Source: Fibrobacter sp. UWP2
Lineage (GTDB): Bacteria > Fibrobacterota > Fibrobacteria > Fibrobacterales > Fibrobacteraceae
NCBI RefSeq assembly: GCF_900141705.1
Contig: NZ_FQYM01000005.1
Location: 62,001 to 126,000, forward strand
DNA length: 64,000 nucleotides
Direction of reading: 5' to 3'
The position numbers and the translations under genes are program-made. Below, one piece after another: positions 54,720 through 63,524 of this stretch. Each line of letters starts with the position of its first letter. The stretch's first letter is position 1. The notes under the pieces were generated by a model, which was not told the DNA's origin, ran no database searches, and worked only from the letters and a program-made list of their open reading frames with translations.

Positions 54720-55322
54720 ATGTGGAAAATACATTGGCTCATATTGGCTTTGATTCTTTGCTCTATTTTGGGGTGCTATCCAAATGGGGATGGCATGGAG
54801 TGCTTTGGAAAAGACCGTTATGCTAGTCTGAATTTTTTGACGACAACTCCAGTGGACAGTGTCCAGTTCTATTTAGATGAACAAAGGATTTGTTATGGGG
54901 ATGTTGGCCATTATTATAAACTAGTCGTTTGCAAAAGTTTAACAACGGATGCTGATGTTGCTTCTGATTTTTTTTCAGAAAAGTGTATGGCTTCCGAAAA
55001 AGAAAAAACTTGGACAATTTTTCACTGTTATGTTGGCAAACCATCTGATGGTGTTGTTGTAAGTTCAAAAGAATTACGTGTCAAAGTTTTTTCGACTAAT
55101 CGGGAAAAGATTGACATTCCTCTTGGTTCTCTTGGTGGACTAATTACAAATGTTTTTCCTGAACGCGATTCAGCGGAATGGTTTGGGTACAGAGATAATC
55201 CAATAAGACCTTTTTTGGATGATTTTTATTCTCCTGCCTTATCAATGCGAAAAGGTTGTTTTAATGGCTTTTGTGTAGCTTCTTTGCCGATGGTTGATAA
55301 AGAAGTATGCTATGACAAATGA
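54720..55322 (+). CDS. AT-rich lipoprotein of unknown function
   Basis: A 200-residue lipoprotein: signal then lipobox CSILGC with Cys at about residue 17. It has many Cys (about 10) in the mature part, possibly disulfides. The ATG at 54720 is preceded by AAGGTG; the frame extends to 54669 but that overlaps the papain-like gene. It has the same AT-rich codon use as that gene and lies 7 bp after it, so the two are probably a unit. Confidence 0.68.
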   Translation: MWKIHWLILALILCSILGCYPNGDGMECFGKDRYASLNFLTTTPVDSVQFYLDEQRICYGDVGHYYKLVVCKSLTTDADVASDFFSEKCMASEKEKTWTIFHCYVGKPSDGVVVSSKELRVKVFSTNREKIDIPLGSLGGLITNVFPERDSAEWFGYRDNPIRPFLDDFYSPALSMRKGCFNGFCVASLPMVDKEVCYDK

Positions 55323-55338
55323 CAATTTTTGAAAATTG

Positions 55339-55367
55339 TTGTTCGCATGTGGCAAAAAATCTAAATT
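55339..55367 (+). promoter_or_regulatory. Promoter of the M16 peptidase gene
   Basis: -35 TTGTTC (55339-55344), 17-bp spacer, -10 TAAATT (55362-55367). The ATG at 55376 lies 8 nt downstream of the -10, so the mRNA would be leaderless or nearly so. Confidence 0.6.
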
Positions 55368-55375
55368 TCCCTTTG

Positions 55376-56656
55376 ATGAAGAAAATACAGAGGTCTCATT
55401 ACCGGCGCACGGTGTTGCCGAACGGCGTTGTCGTGCAGACGGACTATATGCCGCACGCCTATTCCGCGTCCGTAGGAGCTTGGCTCCCGCGCGGATCCCG
55501 CCACGAGAAGGCGGACGAATTTGGATTGAGTCATTTTTACGAACATCTTGTTTTCAAGGGCACGGAAAACCGTTCCGCCCTGGATATCGCGCGCAGTGTC
55601 GAAGACCGCGGCGGTAACCTGGAAGCGTACACGACGCGCCAGGAGACGGGCTTTTACGCGAACGTCGTCGCGGAAGACGTGCCGCTCGCGGTGGATGTGA
55701 TTGCCGATATGCTCATGAACCCGCGCTTCGAAAAGTCCGACATGGAAAAGGAGCGCAAGGTCATTATCGAGGAAATCCACAGCTACGACGATATTCCCGA
55801 GGAGCTGGCGGGAGACGTGTTCAACGCGGCGCACTTTGCGGGTTGCGGCATTGCGCATTCCATTACGGGCAAGGCGCGCGACGTTCGTTCGCTGACGCTG
55901 GAACAGATGTGGGAATACGAAAGGCAGGTGCTCGAGGATTTCCCGGTGTACGTGTGCGCGGCGGGCAAGGTGGACCACGAAACTCTTGTGGATATTTGTC
56001 GCAAGAAATTTTCTGCCAAGAAGTCGGGCAAAAAGACTCCCTCCGATGTGTACTGTGCCAATTCGGGCATCAAGATTGTGTCGAAGCAGGATGTCCAGCA
56101 GTCGAACCTCTTTTGGGGAACGAGCTTTGGCTCGGATATGCTCGAACCGCGCAACCGCTATGCCATTTCGCTATTCAATGTGGCGATGGGGGCTGGCATG
56201 TCGAGCCGCCTGTTCCAAAAGATCCGCGAGGAGCGCGGGCTTGCCTATTCGGTGTACTCGACCATCGACGTTTACCGCGACTGCTTGGACTGGGGGGTGG
56301 CTTTGGCGACGGAACCGCGCCGTTTAAAGACTGCAGTTTCGCTCTCCAGTGATGAAATCAACCGGTTCTTGCGGGATGGTTTTACGAAGGGTGAACTTGA
56401 TCGCACTCGGGCGAACATCCTTGGGAATATGCGCGTTGGAGCCGACAGCCCCGAAAAGCGGGTGATGCGCCTTGCCGAGCAAACGCTCCATTTGGGCCGC
56501 GTGTTCTCGATGCACGAGGTGGAACGAGGCTTGTTGACGCTCACCGAGGACGAGGTGATGGACGTCGTGCGCACAGCCTTCGAAGCAGGCAAGCGCACCA
56601 TCGCCGTGGTGCAACCCGACGACGCCAAGAAAACGGACTTGAAAGAATTTCTTTAA
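55376..56656 (+). CDS. M16 family zinc metallopeptidase (processing-peptidase-like)
   Basis: A 426-residue protein with the inverted zinc motif H53-F-Y-E56-H57 and the distal Glu in ERKVIIEEIHSYDD (about residues 125-138). The C-terminal half has the second M16 domain with the R/Y pattern SSRLFQKIREERGLAYSVYS. No signal peptide is seen, so it is cytoplasmic or exported by other means. The start at 55376 is chosen because the family begins RRTVLPNGVVV soon after; the open frame reaches back to 55319. It converges with the helicase gene (stops overlap). Confidence 0.9.
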   Translation: MKKIQRSHYRRTVLPNGVVVQTDYMPHAYSASVGAWLPRGSRHEKADEFGLSHFYEHLVFKGTENRSALDIARSVEDRGGNLEAYTTRQETGFYANVVAEDVPLAVDVIADMLMNPRFEKSDMEKERKVIIEEIHSYDDIPEELAGDVFNAAHFAGCGIAHSITGKARDVRSLTLEQMWEYERQVLEDFPVYVCAAGKVDHETLVDICRKKFSAKKSGKKTPSDVYCANSGIKIVSKQDVQQSNLFWGTSFGSDMLEPRNRYAISLFNVAMGAGMSSRLFQKIREERGLAYSVYSTIDVYRDCLDWGVALATEPRRLKTAVSLSSDEINRFLRDGFTKGELDRTRANILGNMRVGADSPEKRVMRLAEQTLHLGRVFSMHEVERGLLTLTEDEVMDVVRTAFEAGKRTIAVVQPDDAKKTDLKEFL

Positions 56657-58626
56657 TGCCGTCCGAAGCGGCGGGTTCTGCGGAACGGCTTGTCGCCGAA
56701 GTCCCGTTCGTCGTGGTCCTTGCGGAACGGCTTCTCTCCGAATTTTTCGCGGCGGCGTTCTTCACGGTTGAGGAACTTTTTTCCTCCACGGTGGAAACTC
56801 TTGCTTTCACGGGGAGGCGGGGCGTCGTCCGTCATCACGCGGAACCGCGCGTCGTTGCCGCGGATCGTCATGCTCGAGAGCGCTTCCAGTACCTCGTGCG
56901 GAATCGCCTGAGGCAGCTCCACAGTGCTGAACTTGTCAAAGAGTTTGATGCGCCCGATGTTGCTGCTGCTGATGTTGCCCTCGCCGGCAATGGCCCCCAC
57001 GATGTCGCGCGGGGTCACATGGTGGAACCTGCCAACGGCAAGGTAGTAACGCAAAAAGCCTTCCTCGATCCCGTTTAATCCTTCTTTGCGCTCCTTGCGC
57101 ATACGCTTTTTCTCTTCCCCAGAGAGCCCGTTGTCGCTGGCTTCGTCGGCTCCAATGAAATCGCGACCGCTGCGAGCCTTCTCCTTGCGGTCCTTCGGGA
57201 CGTCAAGCGGCTGCAACTCCGGGAACAGCGGCTGCTTCTTTTGCTGGATCTTGATGGCGGCTGCGGCCAAGTCCAACGCGGTAATCTCGGTGGTGGTGCC
57301 GTCGACGTTCTCGACGGTCGTGCCTACAAGGGATTCCAGCAGGTCCTTGAATTTTTCCAGGTTCCCGTAGCTTATCACGCTCTGGATTTTTTGCTTGAAC
57401 GCCTTGACGCGTTTTTCGCTAATTTGTTCAGAAGTCGGGAGGTCCATCGTATCGATGGGCTGGCGCGTGGCCCTCTCGATAATCTTGAGCATTCGCTTTT
57501 CGCGCGGGGTGATGAACAAGATGGCGTTTCCGCTGCGGCCCGCGCGTCCGGTGCGGCCAATGCGGTGTACGTACGATTCGGTGTCGTAGGGGATGTCGTA
57601 GTTCACCACGTGCGTAATGCGGTCCACGTCAATGCCGCGGGCGGCCACGTCGGTCGCGACCACAATGTCGAGCTTGCCCATCCTTAAGCGGTTGATGGTG
57701 CGTTCGCGCATGGATTGCGCCAGGTCGCCGTTCAGCGGGGCCACGTTGAAACCGCGGGATTCCAGCTTCTCGGCAAGTTCAGTCGTGTTCTGCTTGGTGC
57801 GCACAAAAATCAGCACCCCGTCAAAATCCTCGGCTTCGAGTACGCGGGCGAGAGCCTCCAGTTTGTGCTCGTTCTTCACCAAAAGGTAGCGCTGGTGGAT
57901 GTTCTCGACGGTGGTCGTCTTGCCCTGGATGCAGGCTTCCTCGTATTCACCGAGGTACTTGTCGATAATGGCCTTCACCTCTTGGGGCATGGTGGCGCTA
58001 AAGAGCGCACGCTGGGCATCGTTAGGGATTTCCTTGAGGATCGTTTCGACATCCTCCTCGAAACCCATGTCAAGCATCTCGTCGGCCTCGTCGAGGACAA
58101 TCGCCTTCACGTGCGAGAGCACGACCGAACCGCGCTTGAGGTGGTCAATGAGGCGCCCTGGGGTGGCGACGATGATGTTGGCGTTCCGCTTGAGGGCGCG
58201 GAGCTGCACGGAGATGTCTTGCCCGCCGTAGACCGGGACCACATGGACCTTGGGCATCTTGGCGGCGTACTGCTGGATGGCTTCGGCCACCTGGATGGCC
58301 AGTTCGCGGGTCGGCGTGAGCACGAGCATGGAGGTTTCGTGCGCGTTGAACTGCAGGCGAGAGAGGAGCGGGAGTGTGAACGCGGCTGTTTTCCCGGTGC
58401 CGGTCTGTGCCGTGCCCAAAAGGTTGCTGCCCTGCAAAAGGGCGGGGATGGCTTTTGCCTGGATGGGGGAGGGGGTTTCGTAACCGGCAAGCTTCACGGC
58501 GTCGAGAATTTCTTCGGAGAGGCCCAGGTCGTCGAATGTCACCAGGGCTTCGTCGCCCTCGGTTTCGCGGATTTCTATATCGGTTACCTCGGAGGCGTCG
58601 ACCGTCCCGTTCGTATCTTCAAGCAT
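56653..58626 (-). CDS. deaD: DEAD-box RNA helicase with DbpA-type RNA-binding domain
   Basis: A 657-residue ATP-dependent RNA helicase. Motifs in order: F..LGLSEEILDAV, Q-motif PSPIQ, GTAQTGTGKT (motif I), PTRELAIQ (Ia), LDEADEMLD (II), SATMP (III), VRTKQNTTELAEKL, VATDVAARGIDV, HRIGRTGRAG (VI). The C-terminal 80-residue domain with VTPRDIVGAIAGEG and RIKLFDKFSTVEL is a DbpA-type RRM, followed by an Arg/Lys-rich tail. It resembles DeaD/CsdA (ribosome assembly at low temperature). The ATG at 58626 has AAGGAAC upstream; the longer frame to 58956 crosses the tRNA-Ser gene. Confidence 0.93.
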   Translation of the reverse strand: MLEDTNGTVDASEVTDIEIRETEGDEALVTFDDLGLSEEILDAVKLAGYETPSPIQAKAIPALLQGSNLLGTAQTGTGKTAAFTLPLLSRLQFNAHETSMLVLTPTRELAIQVAEAIQQYAAKMPKVHVVPVYGGQDISVQLRALKRNANIIVATPGRLIDHLKRGSVVLSHVKAIVLDEADEMLDMGFEEDVETILKEIPNDAQRALFSATMPQEVKAIIDKYLGEYEEACIQGKTTTVENIHQRYLLVKNEHKLEALARVLEAEDFDGVLIFVRTKQNTTELAEKLESRGFNVAPLNGDLAQSMRERTINRLRMGKLDIVVATDVAARGIDVDRITHVVNYDIPYDTESYVHRIGRTGRAGRSGNAILFITPREKRMLKIIERATRQPIDTMDLPTSEQISEKRVKAFKQKIQSVISYGNLEKFKDLLESLVGTTVENVDGTTTEITALDLAAAAIKIQQKKQPLFPELQPLDVPKDRKEKARSGRDFIGADEASDNGLSGEEKKRMRKERKEGLNGIEEGFLRYYLAVGRFHHVTPRDIVGAIAGEGNISSSNIGRIKLFDKFSTVELPQAIPHEVLEALSSMTIRGNDARFRVMTDDAPPPRESKSFHRGGKKFLNREERRREKFGEKPFRKDHDERDFGDKPFRRTRRFGRH

Positions 58627-58844
58627 AATGTTCCTTCGGGAATCCTGAACTTCACCTGCGGCCCATGCCGCGTTAAATAGCCCCGAAGTGCACTCGCACT
58701 TATAAACTTGAAGTTGTTGGGATGCCCTCAATCGGTATGTCAGGCCCAAAGTTAGAAATTTAAGTAGAAAATCAAAGGCTGCCACGAGATGTAACAAGGG
58801 GTCTTTGACAGTTGGGTGTGATTTTACTACATTAGGCGAACCTC
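58627..58844. other. Intergenic region between helicase and tRNA-Ser
   Basis: It holds the 5' region of the helicase gene on the minus strand (a long leader is possible, as for cold-shock genes) and, at the right, the tRNA-Ser promoter. No coding sequence is seen. Confidence 0.6.
58805..58833 (+). promoter_or_regulatory. Consensus promoter of tRNA-Ser(CGA)
   Basis: -35 TTGACA (58805-58810), 17-bp spacer, -10 TACATT (58828-58833), with the tRNA starting at 58845. Confidence 0.85.
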
Positions 58845-58929
58845 GGAGAGATGCCAGAGTGGTCGATTGGGCCGGTCTCGAAAACCGGAGTCTGTCACAG
58901 GACCGAGGGTTCGAACCCCTCTCTCTCCT
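58845..58929 (+). tRNA. tRNA-Ser (anticodon CGA)
   Basis: An 85-nt class II tRNA: acceptor GGAGAGA/TCTCTCC, anticodon loop CTCGAAA giving CGA (58879-58881), long variable arm, T-arm with GGTTCGAACCCC. The base after the acceptor stem is T, unusual because serine tRNAs normally have G there. Confidence 0.93.
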
Positions 58930-58970
58930 GAACACAAAAAAGGGTGCCTGTGGCACCCTTTTTTGTGTTC
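58930..58970 (+). terminator. Terminator of tRNA-Ser(CGA) with a 19-bp perfect stem
   Basis: The left arm 58930-58948 pairs over its whole length with 58952-58970, with loop TGT. It contains GGGTGCC/GGCACCC and flanking A and T runs, so it works in both directions. Confidence 0.9.
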
Positions 58971-59007
58971 ATAGGTGAAACATCCCACCCCTCCGCCATA
59001 AAAAAGA

Positions 59008-59033
59008 AAAAGGACGCTCCATGGCGTCCTTTT
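59008..59033 (-). terminator. Terminator of the pectate lyase gene
   Basis: GGACGC (59012-59017) pairs with GCGTCC (59024-59029); the plus-strand A run at the left becomes a T run on the minus strand. Confidence 0.82.
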
Positions 59034-59051
59034 GATAGATGAGTGCTTAAA

Positions 59052-60842
59052 TTACTTCACTTGGATGCGGGTTGTGCTCTTCCCGATGCGCAGAATGTAG
59101 CTGCCGGAGCGGGAAAGGTTCATCTCGAAGTTATCCTGTGTGACGGCCTCGGTGGCGAACAGGCGACCCTGCATGTCGAAAAGCGCGACGGTCTTGCCGA
59201 CGGCACCCGCGATGCGGATGCTCCTGCCGACGGTTTCCACCTGGAAGTGCGTGCCGCTGGCGATGCCTGCCAGGCTTGTCGTCCCCAAAGAACTGCTGGA
59301 TTCTTCAACCGTAACAGAGGAACTGGACTTGCCTTCGCTGCTCGAGGATTTTGCCACGCTGGACGAAGAAGCGGCTGTACTCCCGTTTGCCGGGGTCACG
59401 GTAATGGTCCCGCTCTTTGTGGCGTTGCTTGACCCGCCAGTTGTTGTGACCGTGAATTTGTAATCGCCTGCCGCGGCCGAAGCGGAAACGGTTCCCGCGA
59501 TATGGAAGTCGCTCCCTTGCATGGTGCCTGTGACGCCATCGGGCAAACCGGTGACGCTTGCTCCCGTGGCTCCAGTAACCGTGTAGTAGAATTCTGCAAT
59601 CGCCTGCCCTTGTGCCACGCTCTGATTAGCGCTGCCGCTTCCATGTTTCGTCAAGCTGGCTTCACCGCCACCCATAACACTGCTTGAAGAAGTTCCGCTG
59701 CTGGAGCTTGTCAAATTTCCTGTTGACGAGCTGGACTTTGCAGATGAACTGGAAGCGGCAACGCTGCTGGAGCTCACCGGAGTCACGGAGGTTCCCTCAC
59801 CGGGGTTCGGGAGCGTCGCACCCGCGTACTGCGTAATGGAATCTCTGAGGGCGTATGCCTTGCTCTGGGTGCTCACGTCGGTGAGTCCCATGCTGTAAGA
59901 GGGCTTGAATGCACTTGAAGCCTTGTCGGCATTGGCGTCGCCCTTCTTGATGTTTTCAAGGAAGTTGCCCGTCGAGGCGACTGCCGTATGCTTGCCGTCG
60001 TAGTAGTCGATGGGCTTGTTTACGCCAATGAACACGTTGTTCTCGACGCGGAGGTCCGCTTCGATGGCGGCTCGCACGCAGGTGCTCGAGGTATTGCTGT
60101 TGAAGAGGTTGTTTGCCACGTGCACTTGGCCGTAGCGCACGCGGGGCATGCGCTCCTTGACACCGTTTGCCCACCAGTTGTGGTGGAGCGTGGTCTTGAG
60201 CTTGCCGCGGTCGCTGGTCTTGCTGTCGCTATTGCCGATGAGGTTGCTGAACTGGTGCTCGGTAGAAGCCGAGGTGTAGCTGAACTTGGTCCACGAGATG
60301 GTCACGTAGTTTGCGCCGTTGATCACGTCCAGGTTGCCGTCCTCGCCGTCGTACACGTCCAGGTGGTCGAGCCACACGTTGGAGCCGCCGTCCACATGCA
60401 AGCAGTCGCCGGCGTCCTTGTCAATTGAGCCCGCGCCCTTGAAGGTCAGGTTCCTCAAGATGACGTTCTTGCCCTTGATGGTCATGACGGTGTTGTCTTC
60501 GTTCGTGTTGTTCGTGAGAGTCTGTTCCAGAACGGCTCCCTGGTAGCCGTAGATGGTCACGTTGTTGCCGACAGAAATTGCGCTCTTGGAGGGAACCTTG
60601 TAGGTGCCCGGTTTAACGTAGATGGTGTAGTTGCCGGCCTCGGCGTACTTGCGGAGGTCCGAGACGTTCGAAACCGTGACGACCGTTTTGCCCGCGCCGC
60701 CCGTGGTGCCGCCGTTCTGTGTCGCCCATCCCGCCATGGGGAGGTCCGGTGCCGTGACCGCGAAGGTTGAAGTTGCCGCTGTCGCTCCGATAAAGGCCGC
60801 GATGGCGAGAGTAGAGGCTGCTTTTGACGATGTGTGTGTCAT
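59052..60842 (-). CDS. Secreted pectate lyase (PL1 family) with linkers and C-terminal secretion tail
   Basis: A 596-residue enzyme that cleaves polygalacturonate by beta-elimination. Signal peptide (residues 1-28), then a PL1 parallel beta-helix at about 35-360: VWLDHLDVYDGEDGNLDV (calcium-binding Asp region), ISWTKFSYTS, and KERMPRVRYGQVHVANNLFN with the catalytic Arg. Next come Ser-rich linkers (about 385-420), an Ig-like domain (about 425-515), another Ser linker, and an 80-residue C-terminal domain (LAGIASGTHFQVETVGRSIR ... GSYILRIGKSTTRIQVK) of the type-A sorting kind used by type IX secretion. The ATG at 60842 has AAAGGGA upstream; the long frame to 60932 lacks a signal start. Confidence 0.92.
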   Translation of the reverse strand: MTHTSSKAASTLAIAAFIGATAATSTFAVTAPDLPMAGWATQNGGTTGGAGKTVVTVSNVSDLRKYAEAGNYTIYVKPGTYKVPSKSAISVGNNVTIYGYQGAVLEQTLTNNTNEDNTVMTIKGKNVILRNLTFKGAGSIDKDAGDCLHVDGGSNVWLDHLDVYDGEDGNLDVINGANYVTISWTKFSYTSASTEHQFSNLIGNSDSKTSDRGKLKTTLHHNWWANGVKERMPRVRYGQVHVANNLFNSNTSSTCVRAAIEADLRVENNVFIGVNKPIDYYDGKHTAVASTGNFLENIKKGDANADKASSAFKPSYSMGLTDVSTQSKAYALRDSITQYAGATLPNPGEGTSVTPVSSSSVAASSSSAKSSSSTGNLTSSSSGTSSSSVMGGGEASLTKHGSGSANQSVAQGQAIAEFYYTVTGATGASVTGLPDGVTGTMQGSDFHIAGTVSASAAAGDYKFTVTTTGGSSNATKSGTITVTPANGSTAASSSSVAKSSSSEGKSSSSVTVEESSSSLGTTSLAGIASGTHFQVETVGRSIRIAGAVGKTVALFDMQGRLFATEAVTQDNFEMNLSRSGSYILRIGKSTTRIQVK

Positions 60843-61068
60843 TTTAAATCCCTTTCTTCCCACTGATTTTTTGAACAAAAAATTCCGCATTCGCCAGAAT
60901 GTTCTCAAAATCTTTCTCAAAATATATATCAAAAAAACGGTAAGTCAATACCGGGGGTGGAAAATAAATTGCGCAAAATATCTAAAATTTTACGAAAAAT
61001 AAACAAAAAGGCCGATTTTCAAACTAAAAAACGGCAATTGTAAAATGTTCTCAAAAAAATCTTGAAAG
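60843..61068. other. AT-rich intergenic region upstream of pectate lyase
   Basis: The likely minus-strand promoter region of the lyase gene. It has poly-A/T tracts and a repeated ATGTTCTCAAAA segment (at about 60898-60909 and 61045-61056), of unknown meaning. No gene is seen. Confidence 0.5.
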
Positions 61069-62241
61069 CTAGAATGCCTGGTAAATATTGAAAATGGCCA
61101 GGACCTTTCCGATGATGGCGGGGATTCCCGGGCAGAGGAAGCACAAGATTACGCGGGTCACGCGGTTTTTCCACCAGCGCTTCACTTGCCAAATGTCGTC
61201 GCTCAGCGTTTCCATTTCTTGCACGCGCGGCGGTCGCATGTACACCTGGGTGAGCGCGGTGAAGAACCCGACGCCAATGAGCGGAGTGAGCCCGGTGAAC
61301 GGGGCTGTCACGAGTGCCACGAGTATGGTGAGCGGGTGTCCGCCGGCGATGATTGTCCCGAGCATGGCGCCTCCGCCGGTGAGCATGGCCCACTGCAGGC
61401 TGAGTTCACCCGCCTTGGCGGCGCCCGCGTGGATACCAATGGCGACGATGCTTGCGATGATGGCTATGGGGATAGCCCACCCGATGATCTTCCAAACGGG
61501 GGAGCCCTTGGGGATGACGCTGATGGACTCTTCGCTCGGGAGTTCCTTGTTCTCACCGATGATGCTCGTGATGCCCTTCGCGTGTCCGGCGCCCACGACG
61601 GCGACGATCTTTTGGCCGGGTGCGTTCTTGATGCGCGAGGCGAGGAACTGGTCGCGCTCGTCAATGAGGACCTGCTTGACCTCGGGGTAGGCCTTGCCGA
61701 ACTCCTGCATCATGCTGTTCAGGGCGTCCTGTTCCTTGATTTTTGCAAGCTCCTCTTCGCTGATCTCGGTCTTGTCGAAGATGCTTGCGAAGAGCCCGCC
61801 CAGCAGGTTGAGCTTGCGGTACCAGCGGGTGCACGCCCAGGTGCGCTTGAGGGTGATCTTGATGTCGCGGTCTGCGAGAACCATCGGGATGTTCTTCTCG
61901 TTCGCGATGTCTACGGCTTCCTTGAGCTCGGAACCGGGCTTGACGCCGGTCTGTTCGCCCATGCGTTTTTGGTACGACCCCAGTACGAGGTTCGCGATGA
62001 GGGTGGCGAGCTGTTTCTTTTTAATGACTTCCTTGAGGTCGGTGTTTTTCCACCGGTCCGGGTCCTGGATGGACTTGAGGCGCCCCTCGTCGAGCTCTAC
62101 GCAGATGGTGTCGGGTTTCTCGGCCTCGATGGTCTCACGGACGAGCTCCTTGGAAGCCTGGGATATGTGTGCCGTGCCGACGAGTACGATTTCCCGGCCG
62201 TCCGGGGTCTGTATGCGGTAAATATCTGCGTTTTCACTCAT
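61069..62241 (-). CDS. TraB/GumN-like family membrane protein
   Basis: A 390-residue protein: an N-terminal TraB domain with LVGTAHISQAS (about residues 20-30), ICVELDEGR (about 46-54) and VVGAGHAKGI (about 217-226), followed by three or four membrane helices in the C-terminal third. TraB in enterococci shuts down pheromone; the general role of this family (a possible protease-like fold) is uncertain. On the minus strand, TATCTT (62252-62257) ends 10 nt before the ATG and no ribosome site is evident. Confidence 0.85.
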   Translation of the reverse strand: MSENADIYRIQTPDGREIVLVGTAHISQASKELVRETIEAEKPDTICVELDEGRLKSIQDPDRWKNTDLKEVIKKKQLATLIANLVLGSYQKRMGEQTGVKPGSELKEAVDIANEKNIPMVLADRDIKITLKRTWACTRWYRKLNLLGGLFASIFDKTEISEEELAKIKEQDALNSMMQEFGKAYPEVKQVLIDERDQFLASRIKNAPGQKIVAVVGAGHAKGITSIIGENKELPSEESISVIPKGSPVWKIIGWAIPIAIIASIVAIGIHAGAAKAGELSLQWAMLTGGGAMLGTIIAGGHPLTILVALVTAPFTGLTPLIGVGFFTALTQVYMRPPRVQEMETLSDDIWQVKRWWKNRVTRVILCFLCPGIPAIIGKVLAIFNIYQAF

Positions 62242-62393
62242 ATTGGCTTTGAAGATAGAAAAAGAAACTCGTTAAAACCTGCATAAGTACAATAAAATCA
62301 CGGAGTTAGGTAAAATTTTATGGAATTTTCCCAAAATATGGCCAAAAATTGTTATATATTATTATGGGATTATTTTTTCGGAGGTACTGCCCT

Positions 62394-62999
62394 ATGAAAA
62401 AACTTTTATTGGGATTGACATTTTTTGCTTTGATTTTCTCTGGCTGCGCCGGCTCCAGATCCGACGACCCGGAAGCCATTGATTCGGCCCTTGTCGGCTT
62501 CACCTCCTGCGTGCAGGGGTCCCGCTGGCAGGAAGCCCTTGAGTACGTGAACGAGGACGAAGCCCGCGCCATTAGCCCGGACGGTTACGAGTTCAAGGAA
62601 GAATACAAGATTGCCGCCCGTCGCTTGCCGCTCTCCACGCTCCGCAAGGCCGGACTCGAGGTTGACGGTCGAGGCCGTCTGGTGGGCATCAAGGACGCCA
62701 TGGACGAAGCCAACGAACGTTACGTGATGTCCGAGGAACAGGCCAAGGTCGGCACGAACCTGAAGCAGATGGAAGACGAACGCATCAAGCGTCGCCTGGA
62801 AGAAGGCCAGAAGATTCTGAAGGAAGAAGAAGAGGCCGCCAACCAGGAACAAGAAGAAATCGTGTTCTCCAACAAGTTGACGGAAGAGGAAAAGCGTAAA
62901 TACGGCAGCACCCGTGATTTGCAGGCTCCCGAAGCCGTACCGGATGCCGACGTCGAAGAAGCCGAAGAAGAAATTCACGGCGACTACGAATCTGATTGA
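62394..62999 (+). CDS. Lipoprotein with charged C-terminus
   Basis: A 201-residue lipoprotein with lipobox IFSGC (Cys about residue 18), a short domain at about 30-105 and then a highly charged, Glu-rich, predicted coiled-coil C-terminal half. GGAGG at 62380-62384 precedes the ATG at 62394; the longer frame to 62349 lacks a ribosome site. Function is unknown. Confidence 0.75.
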   Translation: MKKLLLGLTFFALIFSGCAGSRSDDPEAIDSALVGFTSCVQGSRWQEALEYVNEDEARAISPDGYEFKEEYKIAARRLPLSTLRKAGLEVDGRGRLVGIKDAMDEANERYVMSEEQAKVGTNLKQMEDERIKRRLEEGQKILKEEEEAANQEQEEIVFSNKLTEEEKRKYGSTRDLQAPEAVPDADVEEAEEEIHGDYESD

Positions 63000-63020
63000 T
63001 AGTTTGTTCGCAACGTTTTT

Positions 63021-63048
63021 CCCTCGGCCTAGGTCGGGGGATTTTTTA
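63021..63048 (+). terminator. Terminator after the charged lipoprotein gene
   Basis: CCCTCGGC (63021-63028) pairs with GTCGGGGG (63033-63040), followed by A and six T. GT pairs are included. Confidence 0.75.
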
Positions 63049-63057
63049 TAGGTAGGT

Positions 63058-63483
63058 ATGAAAAGGTTGTTGATGATGGCTTTGCTTGCCTTGGCCTTCG
63101 CGGGTTGCGGGGACTGGGGCGTGGGAGACGACGGCTACTACGGCGGCCGCCAGTTCAACGAGCGTTTCCACTACTACTATGGGCAGGAGTGCTATTACGA
63201 CTTTGGCGACTACGTTTGCGCCTCTGCCTACTCACTCTCTTCGGTACTCAATATCGCGGTGCGGGTGGAACCCGACGGCTTTGCGACGCTTTACTACGAC
63301 GACCAAGGCCCTCTGTACTACTACGAGGACGAGTACGTTTACGGCTACGACGCCCATTACGGGGATTATTTCCAGTTCGGCCTGAATTCTGACGACGTGC
63401 TCACGGTTTACCTCGATGGGCTCGAGGCGGTGTACAGCGACTCGTGGAACGACGTCGAATACCACTACTATTACGACTTTTAG
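63058..63483 (+). CDS. Tyr/Asp-rich small lipoprotein
   Basis: A 141-residue lipoprotein with lipobox FAGC (Cys at residue 17) and a mature part strikingly rich in Tyr, Asp and Gly (for example YYYGQECYYDFGDYV and VEYHYYYDF at the end). AGGTAGGT precedes the ATG. No family was recognised. Confidence 0.7.
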   Translation: MKRLLMMALLALAFAGCGDWGVGDDGYYGGRQFNERFHYYYGQECYYDFGDYVCASAYSLSSVLNIAVRVEPDGFATLYYDDQGPLYYYEDEYVYGYDAHYGDYFQFGLNSDDVLTVYLDGLEAVYSDSWNDVEYHYYYDF

Positions 63484-63507
63484 CGTTGCTAGCCCCTTGA
63501 AATTTTC

Positions 63508-63513
63508 TATCTT
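63508..63513 (+). promoter_or_regulatory. -10-like TATCTT box of cmk
   Basis: TTTTCTATCTT ends 11 nt before the cmk ATG (63525). No Shine-Dalgarno is present between the box and the start. Confidence 0.5.
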
Positions 63514-63524
63514 TGCGCTCACTT

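Noticed and set aside
56653-58956. Extended N-terminus of the helicase (to 58956)
   Set aside because: It would read through the tRNA-Ser gene on the opposite strand; the ATG at 58626 has a ribosome site and begins the helicase-type sequence.
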